A DNA stretch of 13,613 bases from Oligoflexaceae bacterium (GTDB taxonomy: Bacteria; Bdellovibrionota_B; Oligoflexia; Oligoflexales; Oligoflexaceae), in assembly GCA_947474445.1 (NCBI GenBank), contig CANJJY010000075.1:1-13613 (forward strand), in the 5' to 3' direction. The position numbers were made by a program, and so were the translations under genes. Positions 7,444 through 13,402 of the stretch are shown here, piece after piece (position 1 is the stretch's first letter; every line of letters begins with the position of its first letter). The notes beneath the pieces were generated by a model. That model did not search any database, was not told the origin of the DNA, and was given only the letters and a program-made list of their open reading frames with translations.

Positions 7444-7593
7444 TTATTTTTTAAGCGTAGAAGGATCTTCCAGGCGGGTGGCGATACGCCCGGCCTGGAT
7501 GTCTTGCGACAAGTGAAATGCCGTCAGAGCATAGAGGCCGATACTCACAGCGAAAAAGCCGAGCGAGATGGTATAGAGCTGATCGTACATCAT
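7444..7593 (-). CDS. 49-residue single-pass membrane peptide, coupled to DUF1573 gene
   Basis: On the minus strand an ATG at 7593 opens a 49-codon frame ending in TAA (7444-7446). The product starts M-M-Y-D-Q-L-Y-T-I-S and has one hydrophobic segment (about 8-26, rich in L, F, A, I, Y) followed by a short charged tail (D-I-Q-A-G-R, then ending T-L-K-K). It has a well-placed ribosome site, AAAGG (revcomp of 7600-7604), 6 bases from the ATG. That site overlaps the stop codon of the DUF1573 gene, the signature of translational coupling. A TM helix followed by a short soluble tail is typical of small accessory subunits of membrane complexes, but I do not recognise a family. It is too short for most ORF callers, and could still be chance; the site, coupling and amphipathic layout argue for a real gene. 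Confidence 0.68.
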   Translation of the reverse strand: MMYDQLYTISLGFFAVSIGLYALTAFHLSQDIQAGRIATRLEDPSTLKK

Positions 7594-7603
7594 GCTAAAC
7601 CTT

Positions 7604-8320
7604 TCAAGGTGAAGTTTGATCAGAACTGCCGACGACAGGAATTTTGATGCGTTTTACGCTGCTGTCGGTCGTCACTTCTATCGTTTCAAAGCGCGGCGAC
7701 TTCGGTGCCTCGCCTTTCCACGTGATCTTCAATTCCCACGCGTCCTGAATGGGAGCATAGGCGACATCAAAAGTATCCTCATTGTAGGTAACTTTCTCAA
7801 TATGCAATCTTTGCTTAGACGTCTTTTGCAGGATGACCGTCGCTGTTTTGGGGATTTTGCCTTCAGCAAAATTGAGTTCGACCAGCGGCGGTTTGATGCT
7901 GAGCGTTCCTTCGATCTCTGCTTTGAGACGAAAACTTAATGGTTTCACATCATCTTCGTTGGTGAGCAGAGTCACCCTCTTATCGAAGCGACCGGTAAAG
8001 TGACTGGTATCGGCCCGTATGGTCAAAATCCCTTTTTCGCCAGCACGGAGAACCTGACCGGCTTGAATCGATTGAGTCAAGCACCCGCACTCCTGATGCA
8101 CGCCTAGAATTTTGACCGAGCCCTGTCCTTCGACGCTATAGGGAAATTGAAAGACGATCTCCTGACCTTGCGCCACACTCCCTTGATCACTCTGCTGCCC
8201 GTAAAAGCGAAGACTAGCCACTTCATCGCCTAAGCTCGCTGCGAGATGATCTTCGACATCGACCGCATGCAAGCGGGTTGTCAGAAGTCCCAAGACGAGT
8301 ATGAAACTCAAACGCAGCAT
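7604..8320 (-). CDS. Exported DUF1573-type protein
   Basis: The 238-residue product starts with a Sec signal peptide (M-L-R-L then hydrophobic core, cleaved after L-H-A at residue 19). The mature part matches DUF1573: G-S-V-A-Q-G-Q-E-I-V-F-Q-F-P (47-60), then V-H-Q-E-C-G-C-L-T (74-82), where the family has a conserved Cys-Gly-Cys, then beta strands typical of an Ig/ASH-like fold and possibly a second such domain (about 135-230). DUF1573 proteins are extracytoplasmic and their molecular role is not known. The ATG at 8320 is chosen because GAGGAGG (just 6 bases upstream on the minus strand) and the signal peptide fit exactly; the frame runs on to 8374, but those residues would spoil the signal peptide. 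It is followed by the 49-residue peptide with 10 bases between, and is divergent from the gene at 8453. No confident promoter was found in 8321-8452. Confidence 0.8.
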   Translation of the reverse strand: MLRLSFILVLGLLTTRLHAVDVEDHLAASLGDEVASLRFYGQQSDQGSVAQGQEIVFQFPYSVEGQGSVKILGVHQECGCLTQSIQAGQVLRAGEKGILTIRADTSHFTGRFDKRVTLLTNEDDVKPLSFRLKAEIEGTLSIKPPLVELNFAEGKIPKTATVILQKTSKQRLHIEKVTYNEDTFDVAYAPIQDAWELKITWKGEAPKSPRFETIEVTTDSSVKRIKIPVVGSSDQTSP

Positions 8321-8452
8321 TACGTGCCTCCTCGCCAATTCCGGCTTTTCCATCTGTCCGTCTATCGGCGACAAGGGAGTTTATTCGCTGGGAAAAATTT
8401 GCACTCGAGACTCTCCCTCATCAGCCGATAAGGGTCTAGGAAGGGGACTTCT

Positions 8453-8842
8453 ATGATCGATTGGTGGGCCTTTGTACAGCAGGATCTTACGGTAATCTTT
8501 ACCGGATTGGACAGTCGCGACTGGCTTTATCCTCTGAGTTGCATTCTTATGCTGGTGATTTTCTGGTTACCTCTGCACGGCATCGACCGGCGCGATCAGA
8601 TCTGTGGCCTCCTCTATATCGTCTATATCATCGCCGCTGGCACCGTTCTCTTTTTTGCGGTTCCAGGCGTAGAAAAAGGTATGGCTGCCATGGGCTTACA
8701 CCTAGCTTTTATATCCCTGCTCGGTTCCGCTGCTGCTTATCGATGGTTCCACACCAACGATGCGCTAGTCGTCGTCGCCAAAGCTCAATCGAAAAAAGCC
8801 GCGGAAGAAACTCAAAGGGAGATGCAAAGTGAGGAAGTCTGA
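8453..8842 (+). CDS. Small integral membrane protein, three predicted helices
   Basis: I do not recognise a family. The 129-residue product has hydrophobic segments at about 24-42, 50-70 and 77-96, separated by a short basic loop (G-I-D-R-R-D-Q, 43-49), and a charged, Gln/Glu/Lys-rich C-terminal tail (about 105-129) that is probably cytosolic. The ATG at 8453 has GGAAGGGGA (8439-8447) a few bases upstream. The start of the next gene lies inside its 3' end, so the two are almost certainly made together. It is transcribed away from the DUF1573 gene. A role as a small subunit of a membrane complex or transporter is possible but not shown. Confidence 0.72.
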   Translation: MIDWWAFVQQDLTVIFTGLDSRDWLYPLSCILMLVIFWLPLHGIDRRDQICGLLYIVYIIAAGTVLFFAVPGVEKGMAAMGLHLAFISLLGSAAAYRWFHTNDALVVVAKAQSKKAAEETQREMQSEEV

Positions 8843-9089
8843 ACACGATACCAAGCTTATTATCTATCGTTCACGCCAGATCTCTTTGATGATGCTGGTC
8901 GCCGGCACGACGATAGGGTTTGCCATCATGATCATAGAAGGACTCGAACAAGGACTCGACTGGTGGCATCTCGCTGTTCCCCTGTGCGCCATCGGCAGTC
9001 TCTTTTGCCTTTATCCCGTGACCGAAGTCTGGGAATACAAACCTTGGCAAGGGAAGCCAAGGAAGGTCGAACAGAACTTCAATCGTTGA
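8829..9089 (+). CDS. Small two-helix membrane protein, coupled to the preceding gene
   Basis: I do not recognise a family. The 86-residue product has a basic N-terminus (R-K-S-E-H-D-T-K), a first membrane segment at about 17-37, a short loop with W-W, a second segment at about 45-63, and a basic cytosolic tail ending N-F-N-R. The start is GTG at 8829: GGGAG (8817-8821) lies 7 bases upstream, and no ATG occurs until residue 21, inside the first helix. It overlaps the previous gene by 14 bases in another frame, so coupled translation and a shared complex are likely. Its stop is only 12 bases from the stop of the convergent anti-sigma-like gene; no terminator was visible between them. Confidence 0.72.
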   Translation: MRKSEHDTKLIIYRSRQISLMMLVAGTTIGFAIMIIEGLEQGLDWWHLAVPLCAIGSLFCLYPVTEVWEYKPWQGKPRKVEQNFNR

Positions 9090-9101
9090 TGCTATCTCTT
9101 G

Positions 9102-9818
9102 TTACTTTTGCTCGATCGTCTGAATCTCGATCGTTCGATACCAGGCGGGGGAGAATGCGGCTGTCACCAGGGGGGCCTCCGCATCGCCGGTGAGGCTGCT
9201 TTCGCTGAGAGGTTGCATCGTCCCGATAATAGCGATTTTCTGATGGGCATAAACGCTGAGGTTAAGCGCTTGATCCGTGGTGCTATCGACCAGCCAGCCG
9301 CGGCCTTCTTCTAGTTTTTGATTCTTCGCGACGAGTATCCAACGATCACCTTGATAGAGAGCGACATGAGCAAAGACCGCCTGGGGACAGGTGACTTCGA
9401 CATGAGTTCCTACGGCTCCTTGAATCGCCAGCCCCGTGTCATTCACTTCGGGAGTGGAGCGATCCGCTTGAACCCAGCGCAGGTCACACTGCATTCCAGC
9501 TGCACTGACGCCCTTAGTCTGCCAATTATTCTCTACTGACACCGGCGCGGGCCTCACCATAAAAAAGCAAAGAGCAGCAGCCAAAAAGGCTAAGCCACCT
9601 GCATAGAAACTGCCGCGCGAAGCTTTGGGCTTGAGCTTAAAGACGGGAGCGTAAACCTGCTTGTGAGACAGAAGAGATTGAACTGTCCGTGCCATGGAGG
9701 CTTCCAAGTCCGCCAAATCTTCCTCGGAACAGGCATCGACCTCTGCAGCCGCGGCGCACATGAGTTCTTTCAGGCGCGGCATATCTTCTGTCTTTACTGT
9801 ATATTGTCCTGTTTTCAT
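9102..9818 (-). CDS. Second anti-sigma-like single-pass membrane protein
   Basis: The 238-residue product is a paralogue of the protein encoded at 10530-11369. Both begin with K-[FY]-T-x-x-x-E-x-M-x-R-L-[KR]-x-L-M at residues 5-20, have a soluble acidic/helical N-terminal part, one membrane helix (here about 71-88), and a C-terminal domain with two cysteines (here Cys111 and Cys144, 33 apart) and a D-x-G-L... G-T...V...C core. By the topology rule the N-terminus is cytosolic and the C-terminus periplasmic, as expected of anti-sigma factors, but the zinc-binding H-x3-C-x2-C of classical ZAS domains is absent. The C-terminal part resembles DUF4384-like sensor domains seen in caspase contexts (tentative). 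The start at 9818 is chosen by homology with the paralogue and by GAGGA (revcomp) about 8 bases upstream; the open frame runs to 9917. The gene is separated from the sigma gene by a 127-base gap that holds two hairpins. Confidence 0.72.
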   Translation of the reverse strand: MKTGQYTVKTEDMPRLKELMCAAAAEVDACSEEDLADLEASMARTVQSLLSHKQVYAPVFKLKPKASRGSFYAGGLAFLAAALCFFMVRPAPVSVENNWQTKGVSAAGMQCDLRWVQADRSTPEVNDTGLAIQGAVGTHVEVTCPQAVFAHVALYQGDRWILVAKNQKLEEGRGWLVDSTTDQALNLSVYAHQKIAIIGTMQPLSESSLTGDAEAPLVTAAFSPAWYRTIEIQTIEQK

Positions 9819-9853
9819 TCTATTTTCCTCGCCAGAGCTTGGTCCACGCGTCA

Positions 9854-9884
9854 GAGACTCGACGGGTCTCCTTGCCTTAAGGAG
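9854..9884 (-). other. Alternative hairpins in the leader of the second anti-sigma-like gene
   Basis: In plus-strand terms GAGAC (9854-9858) pairs with GTCTC (9866-9870), and CTCCTT (9868-9873) pairs with AAGGAG (9879-9884). Both pairings need the bases 9868-9870, so they cannot form at once. They lie in the 127-base gap between the sigma gene and this gene, 40-60 bases before the ribosome site. They may be meaningless, but it is the arrangement expected of a switch. Confidence 0.3.
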
Positions 9885-9945
9885 GAGCCAAGGGGAGGAA
9901 ATATTGCAGAAGAGCAAAAGTAATCTTCTACTATCTTAGCGAGTC

Positions 9946-10533
9946 TTAGCTGATCTCAATGCCCTTCTCTTCGACCAAGCGCAACATGGCTTGACTAACG
10001 ATCAAACGGAAACGCCGCAGATGCGAAAGTACCGTATTGGAATTCATGTCCAGAGCTTCGGATATTTCCTTGATGGGCTTTTCTTCTAGATAGAAGAGGC
10101 GAGCGACGGTGGCTCGCGGCTCTCCTTCATGCATTTCAATCAGCTGGCGCAAGAGCACGAGTGAATGTTCGAAATTGAGCGATGCAAAATCATCTTCAGC
10201 CACCAGGATCACATCGCGCTCGCCGCTCTCATCATCAGAACTCGCATCGGTACCCGAGACGGACACATGACGCTTGGTTTTACGGATTTCATTGAGGCAG
10301 CGGTTGCGCGCGATGGTCATGAGCCAGCCGCTGAAGGCAGCCTGCTCTTTGAGGCTGCCCATGTTCTGCCAGGCTTGGACAAAGATATCTTGGATCAAGT
10401 CGTCAGCGGCAGCATCTTGAAACTTAAAGCGAGAAACGACCGCCCGTACAGCTTGAAAATGGCGCCGATAAAGCGTCTGAAAATCCATAGTGGAGCCGTC
10501 GCCCCCGCCGCTTGATTTCACTTGAGAGCTCAA
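9946..10533 (-). CDS. ECF-type RNA polymerase sigma factor
   Basis: ECF sigma factors direct RNA polymerase to stress or envelope-response promoters. The 195-residue product has sigma region 2 (about 17-88: F-Q-x-L-Y-R-R-H-F, A-A-D-D-L-I-Q-D-I-F-V-Q-A-W, F-S-G-W-L-M-T-I-A-R-N-R-C-L-N-E-I-R-K) and region 4 (about 128-185, helix-turn-helix with I-K-E-I-S-E-A-L-D-M-N-S-N-T-V-L-S-H-L-R-R-F-R), joined by an acidic linker (95-118); regions 1.1 and 3 are absent. The upstream gene's stop TGA (10530-10532) and this TTG start (10531-10533) overlap as TTGA, and AGGGG lies 8 bases before it, so translation is coupled. An ATG 15 codons later (10488) would begin just before region 2 and is the alternative start. 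It sits in the middle of the caspase/anti-sigma-like unit, which suggests control by those two membrane proteins. Confidence 0.9.
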   Translation of the reverse strand: MSSQVKSSGGGDGSTMDFQTLYRRHFQAVRAVVSRFKFQDAAADDLIQDIFVQAWQNMGSLKEQAAFSGWLMTIARNRCLNEIRKTKRHVSVSGTDASSDDESGERDVILVAEDDFASLNFEHSLVLLRQLIEMHEGEPRATVARLFYLEEKPIKEISEALDMNSNTVLSHLRRFRLIVSQAMLRLVEEKGIEIS

Positions 10534-11369
10534 GGTGCTGTCCCCTTCACAATGAGACGATCAAACCAAAGAGTACTCACTTCTTTCAAGTTCCGTGCCT
10601 CGGATTCGGTCTGGGGGATAATAACGTTACCGGCGAGGCTGCCTGCGGTGAGGATGCCGCTCAACACCAGCTCTGAGTCAGATGGGATGGTATAACTTGC
10701 AATCTTGCCATTGCGTAAAAGCGGTGTTGGGACATCTGCCGTCACATTGAGGTTACGGATCTCTTCACTCTGGACGCCGCTGAGCTGGAGATTGATCATG
10801 CCGCTTGTATGACAGAGGAGGCTGACCTGAAAGGTCGTGCCCGCCGGTCCCCGATAGCTCAAGCCATCGGCGTCAGGAACCAAAGTCGGCGCATCGAGTA
10901 TTTGCCATTCGCAATCGGCCGTCCAGGCTCCGCTGCTGCCTTTCGTTACGAAGGCCGGATCCTGTTCGACATTGGATTTTTGAAGCTGCGGCAGCAAAAC
11001 AAACATGGCCACGGCAGCGGCTGCCAGAGCGCCTAGCCAGGCACGGCTCGATTTCATGCTTTGGTTTTTACTTTTGCTTTGAATGGAAACGACTTTACCA
11101 TCGGCAGACCGAGACGCGTTGATCTTAGCTTCAATCCCCTGCCAATGCATCGTCATCGCATCGCTCGCCTGCGTCCCGTTCTGCTGCGAAAATGATTCCG
11201 ACTGAGCATTTTTGGCTAATTTCTTGAGCGAAGTCTGAAGCGAACGCTCCATCTGATCGAGTTCTGCGTCGGTCGGGGCCTTAGCATCGAACGTTGCCTC
11301 TTCTTCTCGCATCAGAGCTCGCAAACGCTCCATATGCTCAGGTTCGAGAGTGAATTTTTTATCGCTCAC
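10530..11369 (-). CDS. Anti-sigma-like single-pass membrane protein, coupled to the ECF sigma gene
   Basis: The 279-residue product has an acidic helical N-terminal region (1-55) with the motif K-F-T-L-E-P-E-H-M-E-R-L-R-A-L-M (5-20), a polar linker (60-105), one membrane helix (about 110-127, A-L-A-A-A-A-V-A-M-F-V-L-L) and a C-terminal domain with Cys153 and Cys186. It is a paralogue of the protein at 9102-9818. Immediate coupling to an ECF sigma gene and a cytosolic-N/periplasmic-C layout are the classic anti-sigma arrangement, although no ZAS zinc motif is visible; I infer this role. The start is GTG at 11369, with GAGG 5 bases upstream; no ATG is in the frame nearby. It lies 77 bases after the caspase gene. 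If anti-sigma activity depends on a different contact, the N-terminal motif shared by both paralogues is the candidate sigma-binding site. Confidence 0.75.
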   Translation of the reverse strand: MSDKKFTLEPEHMERLRALMREEEATFDAKAPTDAELDQMERSLQTSLKKLAKNAQSESFSQQNGTQASDAMTMHWQGIEAKINASRSADGKVVSIQSKSKNQSMKSSRAWLGALAAAAVAMFVLLPQLQKSNVEQDPAFVTKGSSGAWTADCEWQILDAPTLVPDADGLSYRGPAGTTFQVSLLCHTSGMINLQLSGVQSEEIRNLNVTADVPTPLLRNGKIASYTIPSDSELVLSGILTAGSLAGNVIIPQTESEARNLKEVSTLWFDRLIVKGTAP

Positions 11370-11446
11370 TGAGACCTCATTCCCTCAGAGCTGCCTCAAC
11401 CTGGGAAGGAAAGGGCAGCACTGCCTGCTTGGTTTGACGACCTTGA

Positions 11447-13111
11447 TTACCAAAACGTTCCAGCATAAAGAGCCAGAGTCGGGGCCACGAGAACGCTTCC
11501 CTGTTCATCGGTAAAATTCCGAAGGAGGTCAAGCCTTACTTCGGAACCAATTCGCATCAGGTGATAAGCCCAAATTGTATCGATTCCAGCCCCAAAACTC
11601 AAACCAGGCGCGAGGGTTGATTTATTCTTTTGATTAAAGGCGGGTTCTTCCAGAGATCTTTCAATTAGTAAGCCGTTGAGACCGGCTAACCAACGGGCTT
11701 CTGTGCGGATACTACGATCACCGCGCGAGAGTGACTCAAGCCCATAGCGGCGGCCTGTGGCGAGGGTCATGCCGTACATCGTGCGTTTTTGGGCGAAACT
11801 TCGCAGATTTCTCTCGTCAATTTTGACTTCGATTTCTTCTTGAATCTCGGGGTAGAGAGTGAGCGCTACTGTTACATCATGGAGCCAGTATGCTTCCTCG
11901 TAGGTATAGCGAATATCGATACCCTGAGCATTTTTAGGAGCATAACCCTGGACGAGATCGGTATCGAGAAACTGTAGACTGCGCAGGCCGACCGTCAGAG
12001 AGTTGGGGAGCCGAGGCATGAGGTAGTTGGCGATCGAATACTCGCGACCGGACTGAAAGTTAACGACTCTATCCGTAACGATTTTATGGGTATCAGGATC
12101 ACTCACAGTGAGGCGGACATCGCCCTCCGGGACACTGATGCCTTTTTCCACAGCCCCGTATTCCTTGCCGTCGATGGCAACGACCAGCTTGGAAAAGCGG
12201 TCCATGAGCGAGAAAAGGCTGGCCGAAACCGTCTTTTTCTTCAAAGTACCCGAAACGATGACCGGGTCCGATCCGAGAAGTTCCATGATAGCTGAGGGAC
12301 GCTGACGGCCTTTGGTATAGGTGAAGGTCGCCTGCGAAGCATAAGCGTGAGCTTCGGTGATCGACACCGCTCCATCCCCGTTCCTATCTTGACTGAAACC
12401 TTCGATCAAAAAATGGGTGTAAACGTCATTTTGAAGATTTTCGTCTTCCAAGGCGGGTTCGCGCCAGCCACTGGCCGTCAGGATAATCGAACCTTCGGAC
12501 CGTTCTTGAATCGGTTCTTCGAAATAAGGCGACTTCATCTGGGCGAGGGCTCGTTTCATTTCGGGAGTCAAGATCGATTTGCCGACGCCTGAATGACAGA
12601 ACGCGAGGATCAGAACCTTCTTGCGCGACTTCAACCTTTGGAACATGTCCATCAGCTTATCGTAGTCGAGCGCGGTGGCGCGCATGTTCTGGGGATCGGT
12701 TTCACTCGTTATGATGTAGCGGCCTATTTTTCCCTCGTCTTTGTAACCGACGGTACCGTGCGAGGATATGTAGACGACTACCGTATCTTCTTCATTGCGG
12801 TTATCCTGCTGCAGACGATCGAAGGCCTTGATGATCGCTTCCGTGCTCATCGGTTGATCGCTATCGATTAACAAAGAGCCGCCATCAAAAGCTTGGGTGG
12901 GACTTTTAAAGTATTGATAGATATCAGAGGCGTCTTTGCGGGCAAAGCGCAGGGGATGCCACATGGCGTTTTGGAACTGGCCGATGCCGACCGACAAAAT
13001 AAACTTTTTGGGTCGAAGACTTTCGGCGATCGCCTCCTGATTGGCGGCTTGAAGAGCCGGCAGGAAGCCTAATAGGATACAGAGAGCGATGATCGTCCGA
13101 GCAAATAGCAC
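11447..13111 (-). CDS. Exported caspase-family (C14-like) protein with C-terminal beta-barrel-like domain
   Basis: Caspase-fold cysteine peptidases use a His/Cys dyad. The 554-residue product has a Sec signal peptide (hydrophobic core after M-L-F-A-R, cleaved after L-Q-A at residue 22), then a peptidase C14 p20-like domain (about 36-235): K-F-I-L-S-V-G-I-G, V-V-Y-I-S-S-H-G (112-119, His118), and V-L-I-L-A-F-C-H-S-G (166-175, Cys172). Next come D-R-N-G-D-G-A-V-S-I-T-E (242-253), a calcium-loop-like motif common in such proteins; a PEGA-like beta segment (about 307-351); and a region (about 371-554) of alternating hydrophobic strands ending in L-A-L-Y-A-G-T-F-W, like an outer-membrane barrel with a terminal aromatic. 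The GTG at 13111 is chosen because AGGAGA lies 6 bases upstream and the signal peptide is then compact; a TTG at 13168 would precede the likely transcription start. It is the first gene of the sigma/anti-sigma-like unit. The Asp usually two residues before the catalytic Cys is Ala here. Confidence 0.82.
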   Translation of the reverse strand: MLFARTIIALCILLGFLPALQAANQEAIAESLRPKKFILSVGIGQFQNAMWHPLRFARKDASDIYQYFKSPTQAFDGGSLLIDSDQPMSTEAIIKAFDRLQQDNRNEEDTVVVYISSHGTVGYKDEGKIGRYIITSETDPQNMRATALDYDKLMDMFQRLKSRKKVLILAFCHSGVGKSILTPEMKRALAQMKSPYFEEPIQERSEGSIILTASGWREPALEDENLQNDVYTHFLIEGFSQDRNGDGAVSITEAHAYASQATFTYTKGRQRPSAIMELLGSDPVIVSGTLKKKTVSASLFSLMDRFSKLVVAIDGKEYGAVEKGISVPEGDVRLTVSDPDTHKIVTDRVVNFQSGREYSIANYLMPRLPNSLTVGLRSLQFLDTDLVQGYAPKNAQGIDIRYTYEEAYWLHDVTVALTLYPEIQEEIEVKIDERNLRSFAQKRTMYGMTLATGRRYGLESLSRGDRSIRTEARWLAGLNGLLIERSLEEPAFNQKNKSTLAPGLSFGAGIDTIWAYHLMRIGSEVRLDLLRNFTDEQGSVLVAPTLALYAGTFW

Positions 13112-13139
13112 CTTGTTTCTCCTGATGCGTAACCGCGTC

Positions 13140-13168
13140 AACTTAAACACAACCCTAAGCGAAGTCAA
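13140..13168 (-). promoter_or_regulatory. Possible promoter of the caspase/sigma unit
   Basis: On the minus strand TTGACT (revcomp of 13163-13168) and TAAGTT (revcomp of 13140-13145) are spaced by 17 bases. The -35 matches five of six bases, the -10 three of six. Transcription would begin near 13133, giving a leader of about 20 bases that holds the AGGAGA site. A separate GGGAAC (revcomp of 13264-13269), as in RpoE-type -35 elements, lies about 150 bases upstream. The rest of the 291-base gap 13112-13402 holds a T7 run (13234-13240) and nothing else I can name. Confidence 0.35.
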
Positions 13169-13402
13169 CCTCTATTGGCGAGTTTCTAGTGACTTACTTA
13201 GCCCGAGTTGCCTGACCCCTCAATTCCTATCCCTTTTTTTAACCTCGTCACCTTTCACATTTCGTTCCCGAAGCCTCTCTCCCGCAAAGTTGTTTCACAT
13301 AGCCTCAGTCAAGCGCGACGGTCCCCAGCCCCGGGTGATCGTGATAAACTAGATGGAGATCGCATCAGAAAATCCTGAGACCGTGTGTGGACGAGAATCC
13401 TT

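Noticed and set aside
7441..7452. T-rich run after miaB as an intrinsic terminator
   Set aside because: No stem precedes it on the plus strand in the correct position; the strong hairpin lies downstream of the T run instead.
9102..13111. Type III-E CRISPR (gRAMP/Craspase) locus
   Set aside because: The caspase plus ECF sigma pairing is reminiscent, but there is no repeat array, no Cas7-11-like gene, and the caspase is exported with no TPR domain.
13234..13240. T7 run as a terminator
   Set aside because: No stem-loop precedes it and no plus-strand gene ends there.
13089..13352. Plus-strand frame of 87 codons in the gap before the last gene
   Set aside because: It begins inside the signal-peptide end of the caspase gene on the other strand, has a Ser/Leu/Phe-rich product without domain features, and no good ribosome site.
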